The notes: generated by a model from the letters alone, not told the origin. A stretch of 64,000 nt of DNA from Carya illinoinensis (GCF_018687715.1 NC_056761.1:15147501-15211500), one strand, 5' to 3'. Positions 1 through 10,929 are shown, counted from the first letter of the stretch. Numbers and translations: made by a program.

Positions 1-2
1 TT

Positions 3-842
3 TATATCTTATTAGCAGTTGACTATGTGTCAAAATGGGTGGAAGCAATTGCTACAACAACAAATGATGCAAAGGTAGTGCTCAAATTTCTGCACAAGAA
101 CATATTTACAAGATTTGGCACTCCACGAGCTATTATTAGTGATGAAGGGACTCACTTTTGCAACAAGTTGTTTGAGAATCTTCTTTCTAAATATGGTGTG
201 AAGCACAAGATAGCACTTGCTTACCATCCTCAAACTAATGGTCAAGCTGAAATTTCAAATAGAGAGATCAAGAACATCCTTGAGAAGACGGTCAAAATCA
301 ATAGAAATGATTGGGCGAAGAAGCTTGATGATGCTTTGTGGGCATACCGTACAACCTTTAAAACACCTATCGGGATGTCTCCATACCGATTAGTGTTTGG
401 AAAGGCATGTCATCTTCCTGTAGAGTTGGAGCATAGAGCTTATTGGGCTGTAAAAAAGTTTAATTTTGATTTGAAGGCAGCAGGTGAAAAGCGACTTCTT
501 CAATTGAATGAGATGGAAGAGTTCCGGAATAATGCATATGAGAATGCAAAGATCTATAAAGAAAGGATGAAGAAGTGGCATGACAAACAGATTCTTAGGC
601 GAGAGTTTGCTCCAGGACAACAAGTTTTACTCTTCAATTCATGACTCAAGCTCTTCCCAGGAAAGTTAAAATCAAGATGGACGGGTCCTTATAAAATTCA
701 TGAGGTTTTCTCTTTTGGAGCAGTAGATTTGAAGGACAAGGCAGGGAATATTTTCAGAGTTAATGGTCAAAGATTGAAGCACTACTATGGAGAGCAAATG
801 GAGAGGAACTATGCATTTATTCCTCTTGGAGATCCTAAGTGA
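3..842 (+). pseudogene. Athila-type Ty3/gypsy integrase, 5'-truncated by the window edge, one nonsense mutation
   Basis: This is the integrase core and C-terminal domain of an Athila-like LTR retrotransposon, the enzyme that inserts the cDNA copy. The DDE triad is visible: Asp at 21-23 (AVDYVSKW), Asp at 141-143 (IISDEGTHF) and Glu at 249-251 (NGQAE). The second Asp and the Glu are 36 codons apart, the DD35E spacing. The C-terminal part carries the family pattern [13 protein letters not shown]. The frame is open from position 3 to an in-frame TGA at 642-644, then open again to a TGA at 840-842. The second half (FPGK..SRWTGP..GDPK) is the normal end of these proteins, so the TGA is a point mutation, most simply CGA to TGA. 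The RT lies outside the window to the left. Family assignment is strong; the protein is dead as written. Confidence 0.85.
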
Positions 843-2472
843 TGAGGATTGAAAAGTCTGGCTGTAGACTTTAAAACAAGCGCTTATGGGAGGCAACCCA
901 TAGATCTATCTTTCTTTCTTTCATTTATTTTATTATCTTTATTTATTTAAGTTTTAATAAATTGGTTTTTGATGCAGGATTATTTAGCAAGAATAAAGAG
1001 CTGAAAAATTCTAATCTAAGGAAGATTCACCATGAAACCAGGAAAGTTCTTTTATTTCTTCAATCCTTTTTACTTTTGTATTACAATGAGGACATTGTTT
1101 AGTTTAAGTTTGGGGGTGTAAACTCTTATAATCATTTGATCCTCTTGCTTTCTAAGTCTTGGGTTGTTGATGGGTTGTTTGATTCTCTTACCAAGCATGC
1201 ATTGGAGTAAGATTGAATTCTCTATGACTCTGAAATTTGTGATTGAAGATGGTTTTGAGAAAAATTTTCAAAAATTTCTTCTATGTCAAGTGAAGTTTTG
1301 GGGGTACTTTGGTTTAAATCTTTAACCTTGAACACAATTGAGCACATAGTCGTTTTTCTCTTATTCCATTTTGCTTATGAAGAGAAGAAGTTGAATTAAT
1401 TGAAAGAGGGAGGTTCGATTTTGCTTTGCTCTAGAATCCGTTGATGGGTCCTTGAGGCGAAATCCTAGTTGAGATCAAATATCAGAGAAATGATCTAGGC
1501 ATTTCTTTGGCATAACCAAAAAGCTTTCGCAGCCATCCTAAATGTCATGCCATCATTACATGGTGTGTTTCCATAGTCAACCCCCTTGAGCCTTCATGAG
1601 CCTTTATTGATTCTTTGAACTACATAAACCATGCCCGCTCTAAGCCTGAAAAACAATGAATCTACCGTTGATAGTTTGAGAAAATACTTTGGTGGAGAGT
1701 TACATTTAAAAGAGAAAATTGGTTTCATGATGAACCGTATTATGTTTGCTCTGTTTGATCAAAGAAAAAGAAGAAGAAGAAAGGAAGTGACTAAAAAAAA
1801 AAAAAAAGAAAAGAAAAGAAAAAGAAGTCGCTAAGCGGAGTGTGAATTACCTCAGATTTTGTTAAGGGAAGTGTTGGTATTACATCAGTGATTACAGCAA
1901 TAATAATGCCACAAGTATGAGCATATTGCCAAGAAAGATTTGAATCATGTGAGTTTCTCTTTTAATGTTCTTTTCACTAAGTATTTTTCCAGTTTGATTT
2001 AATTTTCCATATCCAGTTCTTTCTTAACCCTCACCCTGTGGCCTATCATTACAACCTTATTAAAGACCTTTTGATCTCTGATTTTGGTGTTGACTACATT
2101 AGTGGAGAGGATTTATGAAAATTGGACTTATGGGGTTAAGTTTTAAGAGAATTCTTTTGATTTTGGTTGTTCTACTTTTATCTGAGTTTGCAGGTGGTTT
2201 GAGGTTAAATTGAATATATCACACACACACTCAAAGTCTTAGCTTTAGGTTGAAGTAAACGCCTAACTCTTGCTTGACAAATTGCAAAATTTTTTATTGA
2301 TTTTCCTGCCATCTTTGATGTTAAAAGAGTAAGATACTAGAGATGAAATCTAAATTCATAAAAGCTTGGTGAGTGATGATACTTCTCTTTGGGGTCGAGT
2401 TGATATTGCCTAAACTATCATTTGTTTTTCTTTTTGTTTGAGGACAAACAAAGTTGTAAGTTTGGGGGTATT
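843..2472 (+). other. Non-coding 3' spacer of the Athila-like element, with polypurine tract
   Basis: There is no convincing gene between the integrase stop and the 3' LTR. Long non-coding 3' spacers are usual for Athila. Two copies of the motif AGTTTGGGGGT occur, at about 1107-1117 and 2458-2468. The second directly abuts the LTR start, so it is the likely polypurine tract that primes plus-strand DNA. A short frame at 1631-1834 ends in a lysine/arginine-rich tail made by an A-rich tract and is not a gene. Confidence 0.6.
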
Positions 2473-3659
2473 TGATGACTTGCAAAATTTCATATTGCAG
2501 AATTCACAAGTTCGCTCGAGCGGAGGCCAAAAGCCTCCGCTCGAGCGAATTCAGGCAGATTCAAACGCTCGACTGCCGCTCGACAGGGAGCTCGAGCGAG
2601 TTGCGGGATACCAAAGCTCGCTCGAGTGGAGACATTGGCCGCTCGAGCGAAATCAGGCAGAGTCGAACGCTCGATGTGTGCTCGATAGGACGCTCGAGCG
2701 AAATCAGGCAGAGTCGAACGCTTGACGAGCGCTCGACACCCGCTCGAGCGAACATCGTATTTTGACAGATTTTAGGTTTTCCACCGTGAGACCATAAAAA
2801 AGCAATTTTTCACTCTAGAGCCGCGGGTTTTGACTGGAGAACACTTCTTGGGAGAGAAAAACACAGTTAGAGGGATTCAACTCATCTGTTTTTGGAGACG
2901 GAATTCCAATTATTGCACGTACGTTGGAATCATACACGAGCACGGTCGAGAGAAAAGCGTTGAATCGTTCCCTTGAGCTTTTGACGACGAGTTGAGGCTG
3001 CAAGGAGGATTTTTCAGTGTTTATTTTCTTCTTCCCATCTTCTCAGAATAATTATGGTGAATTCGTTTATGTTGAATTCCATTTGTAGCATGAGCTAAAT
3101 TTTCTTCATTCTAGGAAAACGATGTAACCTATTTCTGAACTATGCTTGATTGTCTATGCTAATTTAATGCAATTCTCTCTTTGTTTATCTGATTTATCCT
3201 GAATTTATTGCTTCTAATTAACTGGCCATTGATTAGATGATAAGTAATCTTGTGATTTGCTGTCGAAAGAGGGAATCATAGGGTAGATCTTGGATATTTC
3301 AGCATAGGTAAGTATAGAGATCGAAAGACTTGTATGAACCTATGTAGTAATTAAATCATTGGTCTTATTGCGTTCTTGATTATTGAATTTGCATATTCTT
3401 GTGTGAATTGATAACCAAGAGTCAATTCCAATTAATTTGATCTTCGAACGTCAGTATTATTTCCTTTGCACATTTTTCTTTGAGTTGATCTAGTTTAGAT
3501 TGCAACTACAAAAATCTTAGTGATTCATCTAGATAAAATCAAGTTTAGTATAATTTTGGTATTTGGCAAACGTAAGGTACTAATCCCTGAGGACGATACT
3601 CTTCTTATTACTTTACTATAAAACTACGATACTGTGCACTTGCAGTTTTGCACCGGTCA
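2473..3659 (+). repeat. 3' LTR of the Athila-like element (about 1.19 kb)
   Basis: The LTR starts TGATGACTTGC right after the purine tract AGTTTGGGGGTAT and ends GCACCGGTCA, the TG...CA ends expected of an LTR. The matching 5' LTR lies outside the window. The 5 bp that follow (CTAAC) would be the right-hand target duplication, but the left one cannot be seen. The U3 part holds the CTCGAG-rich array listed separately. Boundaries come from the TG/CA ends and the purine tract only. Confidence 0.7.
2510..2757 (+). repeat. CTCGAG-rich irregular repeat array in LTR U3
   Basis: About 250 bp contain a dozen or so copies or near-copies of the palindrome-bearing motif GCTCGAGCG. They are interspersed with an imperfect repeat beginning AAATCAGGCAGAGTCGAACG that occurs three times (from about 2548, 2650 and 2700). 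The block is far more GC-rich and CpG-rich than its surroundings. A weaker CTCGAG-rich block recurs in the unrelated copia LTR near 30400-30550. Confidence 0.7.
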
Positions 3660-4035
3660 CCTAACACACCCAATACCTATTGACCTAACACACCCAAATT
3701 GATCCATAAGAACACATAATTCTGATCATAACGTAAAACAAAAAGAAAAAACCTAAACATAGGATTTATATATTTATTCACGAAATAGGGCGTGCAGGTA
3801 TGTCTTTTAATGATCACTGGACTTCTTTCAAAAAAAATGTCTTCTATTGTTCACATACAGACATTATATGTCATGATCATCGGGTGAAAAAATAGGGATG
3901 AAAAAGACAAAAAAAAAAAAAGGATGTTTTTCATGCATTATAATAAAAGTCGATGTCAAAATGTAATAACCCATGTTCTTGGGGTTTATCGAACCAACCC
4001 AAAATTCCCTCTGAATAGGTTGATTCACGAGATGG
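3660..4035. other. Intergenic, no gene seen
   Basis: AT-rich spacer between the Athila LTR and the CACTA element. It contains a short direct repeat, CCTAACACACCCAA, at about 3659-3672 and 3683-3696. Nothing coding is supported. Confidence 0.5.
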
Positions 4036-4260
4036 CACTACAAGAAATTTGGCCTGTTGCAGCGATTTTTGACTTGTTGCAAAAAAAATTGTTGCAACAA
4101 GTTATCTATTACAGTGTTTTTTAAATCGCTGCTGATTTTGGTGTTTAAAAGTGAAAAGATTCATGATTTTAATATTTACAGTGAAAAATTTAATATTTAC
4201 GGCGATTTTGACCGCTGCATTTGTAAAAATACTTTTGCAACGCCTGAAAATTGTTGTAAT
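4036..4260. repeat. CACTA left end: TIR and sub-terminal repeats
   Basis: The terminal CACTACAAGAAA is followed by several TGCAGCGATTTT / TGTTGCAA motifs in both orientations, for example at 4059-4070 and 4119-4135. The same motif set fills the right end, which ties the two ends together as one element. Confidence 0.8.
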
Positions 4261-4512
4261 TGAGTTTGGGCACGAAATTTCATTTTTTTTATCCCCCCGA
4301 TTCCTCTTTCTTTTCCCTCCAGTGGTCTCGCCCCCCCCCCTCCCCCTTTCCCCTCTCTGGGTCCCCATCGATCTTCTCCCTCGACCCAAGCCGCCGCACA
4401 CAGCCCATCTCCAGCGGCCCCACCACGTCACCGTCACCTCACCTTGACGTCCGCCCCCTCCTTCTACCCCAAACCCCATGCCGGAAATGTCATTTTCCCC
4501 AAATCTGGCCTC

Positions 4513-4514
<2 letters not shown>

Positions 4515-4594
<80 letters not shown>
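4515..4594 (+). repeat. (CT)n microsatellite, about 80 bp
   Basis: Uninterrupted CT dinucleotides run from about 4515 to 4594. They lie in a GC-rich block (about 4300-4750) unlike the AT-rich surroundings. That block resembles a captured promoter, 5' UTR or first exon. The tract makes long spurious Ser-Leu and Arg-Glu frames on the two strands. Confidence 0.95.
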
Positions 4595-4598
<4 letters not shown>

Positions 4599-4761
4599 CG
4601 CCGTCTCTAGGGGCGCCTTTCGCCACCACTTACACGTCGACGGCATCGCCAGTCCTCTATCGAAGCCCCCTTCTCCTCCGTGCCTAGCCAGCCGCCCGAG
4701 GCTCTCGTTCTCTCCCTTGCTCTGTTCGCAACCCACGGCCCCCACGTGGTTTACATCCCCT

Positions 4762-5754
4762 ACTAAGGTTAATAACCTTATTTTTGGCCGTACTTGGGTT
4801 GATTCACCAGGTGAGATGATTATGACGAATTTGACCACGGGGGACAAAGTTGTTCTATACTTCCAGCCATGTGGCTGGTTTGGGTATTGCACATCTCTCT
4901 TGTTATCTGTATTTCTTTTTTAATTTCTCTGCATTTATTCACATATTTGTTTTTTGAGTATTTTAGTGGATCTGTAAGTCGTTCAAGTTGGCAGCATTCT
5001 TGCAAATGGGACTTTTGAGTTAATATTAATTGAGATGAAGATGGCCTCATTGGATATGTTTTTGGATCTCTCATGATGCTTGTTTCGCTTGATTCTGTCG
5101 CCACATTCTTGTGAATCTGTACAAGTTAGAGTTGCTTAACAGATTTTTACAGTTAATGGAATTACTCCAGTATTTCTCACGTAACTTAAAGGTCCTGTAC
5201 ATTAAAAGAGAGAAAAACTCAGCAACTTACTTTCAGGGACCATCACAGCAATTGTTTTTTTATCATTAGAATAGGTCTCTTTTGTTTTGTCCATGACCTG
5301 ATGTGTATTGCAGTGTTTTGGTTTCATTGCTGTTGTGTGTCCTAAGATTGTAGTTGTAGTTTCTGCTAGTCATGTATTGGGGCCTAGTGCTCTGTTCCTT
5401 GCGAGCACCAACTAGAGGTTGTTTTTTTCCTTTTGTTTTTTTGGGTGAGTGGGGGGGTACACTTTGTTGTTGCTTTCTTGGTTTTCTAGGTCTTTGATAC
5501 ATGCTTGTACATAAATAATTGGCCAGGAATTTTTTGGTTGAGTGGAATTGGTTTTCAAATTTCTTAGTTGTGACCAATTAAAATTTGTGTTTGTTGCATA
5601 GCTGGTTGCTATGAGGTGGATGGGTATGTATATAATGCTGCTGAGGAACCTAAAATATTGATTACTGGGAAATGGAACGAGTCTTTGAGTTATCAACCAT
5701 GTGACATTGAAGGGGAACCCCTTCCAAGCACAGAACTGAAAGAGGTAGTTTTTC
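4762..5754 (+). pseudogene. Captured fragment of an oxysterol-binding-protein-related (ORP) gene, two exons
   Basis: Exon A (about 4762-4883) encodes [19 protein letters not shown] and then [18 protein letters not shown]. Exon B (5602-5754) encodes [19 protein letters not shown] and then [12 protein letters not shown]. Together they match the conserved lipid-binding core of plant ORP proteins, which move sterols or phosphoinositides between membranes. Donor GTATTG follows exon A, acceptor GCATAG precedes exon B, and donor GTAGTT follows exon B, so introns were captured and the source was genomic DNA. Joining the exons at these sites puts exon B out of phase by one base relative to the family, so the piece is probably broken. 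No other ORP exon is present. Upstream, an open frame from 4444 runs through the (CT)n tract into exon A. The fragment lies wholly inside the CACTA element. Confidence 0.85.
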
Positions 5755-5875
5755 TTGGACTTTGCTTTAATTATAATTTTTGGTTTTTGAAATGCTTTGG
5801 ATATTTTTAGTGATTTGATCAATCCACAGTGTGAATATACACCCGTACACATTAATATCTGTGTGTGCATGTACC

Positions 5876-5960
5876 CACCCGTGGGTAGCCCAAGTGGTAA
5901 GGGCAAACTTGTGTGCATGAGCCCCATGTCACAGGTTTGATTCTCCCTGGGATCAAATGC
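5876..5960 (+). mobile_element. tRNA-derived SINE remnant with Pol III A and B boxes
   Basis: GGGTAGCCCAAGTGGTAAGG (about 5882-5901) fits the tRNA A box TRGCNNAGTGG. ACAGGTTTGATTCTCC (5931-5946) fits the B box GGTTCGANNC with one change. The spacing is tRNA-like. The cloverleaf arms do not close as a functional tRNA and the segment sits in the captured ORP intron, so a SINE head is the better reading. The 3' end is not clear. Confidence 0.6.
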
Positions 5961-7094
5961 ATTGGTCATTTTCCCCCTGTTTTTAATGCAAATCATTTGG
6001 CATATTAGTACTTTCCATTTCAATCAAAAAATGATAAAACAATATTTGACACTGATCATAGATAATTTATGCATGGAGATTTGGTGTTGGTGGAGAGAGC
6101 AGCCATTTGGACAGACCACTCCACTGCAACAACCTTTCTTTTCTCACAAAAAAGATGGACTCCACCAACATATTTGGAGGTTATAAAACATCAAGAATCA
6201 CAATTGCTTCATGGGACTGCCCTTCTTTTAACCGCAAGTCCTAAGGTATATAGTCTTTGCAATATATGCCATGCTAGGCGTCATTATAAACAATACCATG
6301 GTAGACGGCAAGCATAATTATTTTATTAACTGGTTGAAGGACCTACGTGATATTTAGGAATAGCTAAATTTATTAAATAAAAATAGTGGAGGTAACTAAG
6401 TTAGCATACCTTGAACCATTATGCAATAAATAAAATAGTGGAGGTAAATATCAGTACGAATGATCCACAATTGTTAAATTACACCATCAAACTTGTAGCA
6501 TAATAGGTAAAGGACACTGTTTTACATATATGAAAAGGCACAATATCAGGGGTTGGGAAGTTTGTCACTGCAATTTTCAATATAAGAGCATTGGGATATG
6601 GTGAAGTTTTCAAAAAAGGATAGCTAGTTGAGTGAGAATGAACAAACTAGTTCTGCAGCCATATAGTTTTTTAGTAAATTTATTTGCAAGCCTGTTGAAA
6701 CACACTGCTGATGTAAAAACCTTCCACATCAGCTTTAGTAAGAATGATTGGTAATTTAATATTTTTTTTTTCATGAATATAATGGATCCTACACTAAGTA
6801 GTCACACTAGGCTTATAAATAGCATACTCATTGGGTTGTCAAAATTTGTGATATCTACTTATCAAAAAAAAAAAAATTGTGATTTTTACTGGATGTGCAC
6901 TCAACTACAATCTAGTAATAGTATAAAATGGCATCTGCGTGGGGAGCTGACATGGGTTAAAAAGATTCCTTATTCAAGTTCTACTCCAGTTTGTCTAGCT
7001 GATTTGAACTTCGATTATTTGAACTTACATTGTGATATACCCTCCATGACTCAAACTTATTTTGGATCTGAGCTCAAGTTCTTGCATCTGTTAG
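5961..7094. other. CACTA interior, intron-like, no gene assigned
   Basis: AT-rich sequence between the SINE and the captured terminal exon. A short open stretch at about 6069-6317 resembles coding sequence slightly but matches no family I recognise. A poly(A) tract near 6866 follows TCTACTTATC and may be the tail of another degraded retroposon. Confidence 0.4.
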
Positions 7095-7296
7095 AGTGAG
7101 GAGAGAGACTGTTGTCCCGAAAGGAAAGCCAAAATCATCACTCACAAGTGCTGCAATGGCCAGTGGGCCAACTGGTCCTACTATCGTGAAGCCAGAACCA
7201 GCAAACTCATCATCAGCACCAAAGAAACAGAGCATTGATGACTCATATGTGGCCTTTTTGGAGGACATGAAAGCGCTTGGTGCACTTGATGGTTGA
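7095..7296 (+). pseudogene. Captured C-terminal exon of an unidentified plant gene
   Basis: An acceptor-like TCTGTTAG ends at 7094. It is followed by an open frame to TGA (7294-7296) encoding about 66 residues. The frame begins [16 protein letters not shown], continues through a Ser/Pro/Thr/Ala-rich stretch and ends [19 protein letters not shown]. The acidic, helical end after a low-complexity linker looks like a conserved protein C-terminus, and the codon use looks coding. I do not recognise the gene. It is not part of the ORP family, so the CACTA element captured at least two sources. It could instead be a short exon belonging to a longer chimeric transcript made within the element. Confidence 0.5.
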
Positions 7297-9625
7297 GACT
7301 ATTGTAGCTGGTGAGAAGATGCAAGGAATATAGAGGAGGCACACGTAATCAAAAGAAACCAAGTGTACATGTTACTATATTTGATCTGGGGAATTGTAGC
7401 ATTATTCAGTGTTGCCAGTAGCCTCTGTTTGCTTTGGTGCTGTTTCATTGGAGAACCTCTCTTGTACTTGTGGTAATTAATTTCTCTGATTGCTTTGTTT
7501 TAAAAATCTTAGTTCTGAGAAAAATGTGTAACTAGAGCTGATATCCATGAGAGAATGATAGATCATGAAAGCAAATTCGAGGCTGTGCTACAATTGAATT
7601 AGAAGATAATGACACTCATGCCTTTGATAATACTCAAGACTTACTTTTTTTTTTTACCTTTTCCCTCTCTAGATTGTCGTTAGATGCTGAAGATGCAAAC
7701 TTATGATTTTCTGTTTCTGATGATGAGAAAAAATAGGAAATGGTTCTTAACTTAATATGTTCCACATTCTGATGTCTTCAACCAAGTATTCTTGTCTGAT
7801 CAAGAAGTTTTACTTGTAAGATGTGGCTGACATTCAACTGTTCCTGATTATTAGGGATTGTTGAATCCAAAATCTTTATAGACAGTAGATACAACGGATG
7901 AAGTGCCCTTTTGTACTGAAAATTGAGTACGATTTTAAGGGGTTTGACATTCATTCGAATTTTGGAGACAAGGGTGTTGCTTTCTCTCATTTAAGTGTGG
8001 CATGAAACATGCAGATGTGCAATGTGATTCTGCAAAGGTTGGGGTAATTGCAGAGTTTAGTGTTTATGATTCTTCATTGAAACCTTCCTCGGTAGGCATC
8101 CATACCTTGAACCAAATGCAATGAGCTCATATACTTGTATATATATTCATACTCAGTTTGACTTTTGCTTATCTAACTTATTGGACAGTACTCAGTTTGG
8201 ATGTGAACTATGCCTTCAAAATCAGTTCTCTTCACCAGCACTGTGCTTGATTTTATAAAATCTCCTTTGTTATTTCTAACTGTTAACAAGACTGTGCATG
8301 ATATTAGTTGATATTGAGTATATTGGGTAGGTTGTGTAAATGCATCGTGTCCATTACGTGTGTTTACATGATATGCTTTTTGTTGAGGCTTTTATATCTA
8401 TGGAATATTACTATATTATCAATAGCTAGGCTAGATGCTATTTTTTTTTTTTTTTTGATTGGTAACATGCATAAACCTTGTTAAAATTAACCCAGCACAT
8501 GATGATCTCATGACTTATACTTTGTTTAAACTCACCATACATAGAGTATCAATTGATAACAACCAATACATATTAGTTTGAGTCAATGAATAATTATTCC
8601 AGAAGAGAGAGAGTTCATTTTCTGCAGTAGTAACTTCATACTTAATTGGAAATGAAAGAGATAAAGTGATCACTTGGGAGTCATTTTTATGGAAATAGAA
8701 TTAGGTTTGGTTCCATGAAACCCCAGCAAATATTACACCAAAACCAAAATCGAATTCTTAGAAGATCATTTCACCAGTCGAGTGCCATTTTAGTAAGGTA
8801 TCTACTGTAAAGATATTACTCCCTTCATTGCCTGATAACTGGTAACATAACTTTGCATAGTTGTCATGGCTAGTAAATTTTCAACATACAACTGGTTCAG
8901 ATATTTACATATTCACACATACTAAAATCAAAATGTATACACGATGAACCCAGTTATGGGTGTGTAATTTGTATTTTCTTCTTTAATGATAACTCAGTAC
9001 TTGTCCATGTCAACTAATTACAAAGTCCACATTCTTAATTACAGGATTTTCAGGTGATAATCAGAAGAACAGCTTAGACAAAGGACATTGTCCTAATGGT
9101 TGAGATGGAGAACAAGGTATTTTTGAGATACTTGTGTTGGGTGAAAATTCTAGATTTTTTGTACTTCCTTGTTCTCTTCTATTTCTAAGTAAATTCCTAT
9201 CATTTCTACATTCTTAAACCATGATCTTCATATATCTTTCATGTAGAAAACTGAATGACCTTTATTGGACAACAAGAATGCTATAGTTGGAGGTGGCTTT
9301 GGCCGGAACATCTTATTCATTTTTGCAAAGAATAGGTGCAATAATGGTATGTGTTGGATGATTAGAGAAATTTTAGCAGTATTTTGAAATGTATCAAGCT
9401 ACCCCTCTATCTATATAAATTATAATGTAAATGAATTTATAATTTGACTTAGGTAAGGATCCTTGAGTACTTTGTTGTTATTTTCTATGTACTCTTTGTA
9501 TTATTAAGTAAAGGGAATTAAATCCTAGTTGATCTACTAACTTTGCTTCTAATACAAGTGAAAAAAAATTACTGAAAACTGTATGTTTCAGTAGTAATTT
9601 TTTTTTTTTTTAATTTCATGATTGA
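7297..9625. other. CACTA interior, no gene seen
   Basis: AT-rich sequence that first resembles a 3' UTR after the captured exon, then intronic or intergenic DNA. It includes homopolymer T tracts near 7645 and 8442. No transposase, gag or RT motif was found in any frame. Confidence 0.5.
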
Positions 9626-10252
9626 GTATTTGCAGCGATTTTTACTCATTGCAAATAGGTCCAAACTTGTCACAGTTCATCTATTTCAACGATTTTAGTT
9701 CTTGCAAAAATGTTAAATGCAACAAATGAAGCAAGCGTTGCTTTTGATATTGGGTATTTGCAGCTTTTTTGATTTTTTGCAGTGATTTTCATCCTTGAAA
9801 AAAATGTTCAATGCAACAAACAAAGCAAGTGCTGCTTCTGATATGACGCATTTGTAGCGTTTTTTGAGTTTTTGCAGCGATTTTAGTCCTTGCAAAAAGT
9901 TTTAAATGCAACGAATGAAACAAGCGCTGATTTTGATATGGGGTATTTTCAGCGCTATTGAGAGATTTTGCAAGGATTAAAATCGCTGGAATTTCTCAAA
10001 AGCAGCGATCTTAATAAGGATTTCATAACCTATTTCCAGCGTTCTATTTTATACTTTGCAACGAAAATAAAACGTTGCAATTGATATCTTTTGCAGTGTT
10101 TTTTCAATAACATTGCTATTGATCAAAAAAGTCACGTTTATAGTGTCGAAGATGCAAGGAGGGTAATAAGGCTGCAATTGATCAATTACAACGTTTCTTG
10201 AATGTATTTGCAACGATTTTAGGCGCTGCAAAAGGGCTAATTTCTTGTAGTG
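9626..10252. repeat. CACTA right end: sub-terminal repeat array and TIR
   Basis: At least eight degenerate copies of TTGCAGCGATTTTAGTCCTTGC occur in both orientations, for example near 9633, 9690, 9776, 9873, 9966, 10000 and 10210. They end in the TIR TTTCTTGTAGTG. This mirrors the left end and is typical of transposase-binding arrays. Confidence 0.8.
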
Positions 10253-10929
10253 TGGCTTAAAATCTTTGGTGTGTCTCACATAGTTATCATATTTAAGCAT
10301 TTCCCACAATTCCATTTGTCATGTACATGTACTAAACCAAACGTGAAGTTGTTGTAGTAACATGCATTATTGAGTGACATGTTCATTAGGACAAGTTGTC
10401 ATTTTCAACCGTACATTAACCAAGGGATCCACCAATTCAATTATTTGATAAATGGGTAGTTATGTGTGTATATATCTATGTTTTGTAAGTATATGAGATT
10501 CCATAAGAAATTTATAAATAGGAAAGTTAAAAAATAAAAATAAAAATCGTCATCGTTTCCGATGTGAAACCAGGAAACAACAAACAAGCATTAATGCTAA
10601 TAGACAAAATAGTTGAGTAGTGTGATGCATGTTGATACTTAAGTATAGTAGATATCATTTCTAAAATAGTTTATCTGCAAATGATAAGAGATGTTTCACC
10701 AAATTTTGCACATCAAAATTTGCACTATGATTTAAAGTACTTGGGTTATAATTTCCATAAAGGGAATTGTTGCGATGCATTTCACAGACTGAGTACTAGG
10801 CTCAATCGCCTACAACACAGAGAGAAGGAGAGGCTTGGGATTGAAGGGTCATCTTTGATACCTAAGTCAATTTTTTGTGCTTTGGAGAGAATTTCAATAA
10901 GGAAAAGAACGTAAATTCTAAATTCTAAC

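Larger units (their letters stand above)
4036..10252. mobile_element. Non-autonomous CACTA (En/Spm-type) transposon carrying host gene fragments, 6217 bp
   Basis: The element starts CACTACAAGAAATTTGGCC and ends GGGCTAATTTCTTGTAGTG, so the 12 outer bases (CACTACAAGAAA) are perfect inverted repeats of the CACTA class. It is flanked by a 3-bp direct repeat, TGG (4033-4035 and 10253-10255), the target duplication length of this superfamily. Both ends carry sub-terminal repeats built on TTGCAGCGATTTT, the known transposase-binding architecture. No transposase-like frame is present, so it must be moved in trans. The interior contains exons of at least two unrelated host genes and a SINE, which makes it a Pack-type element. 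Ends and target duplication were read directly; the naming rests on family knowledge. Confidence 0.9.

Noticed and set aside
1631..1834. 67-codon frame in the Athila 3' spacer
   Set aside because: Its basic tail comes from an A-rich tract; no family resemblance and it lies in a region normally non-coding in Athila.
4102..4892. Long minus-strand frames rich in Arg-Glu and plus-strand Ser-Leu frames around 4500-4600
   Set aside because: They are translations of the (CT)n/(GA)n microsatellite; only the plus frame entering the ORP exon has any independent support.
5882..5946. Possible tRNA gene
   Set aside because: Promoter boxes are present but the acceptor and other stems do not pair; a SINE head fits better.
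10681..10914. 77-codon frame in intergenic DNA
   Set aside because: No recognisable domain, no promoter or splice signals, AT-rich context.
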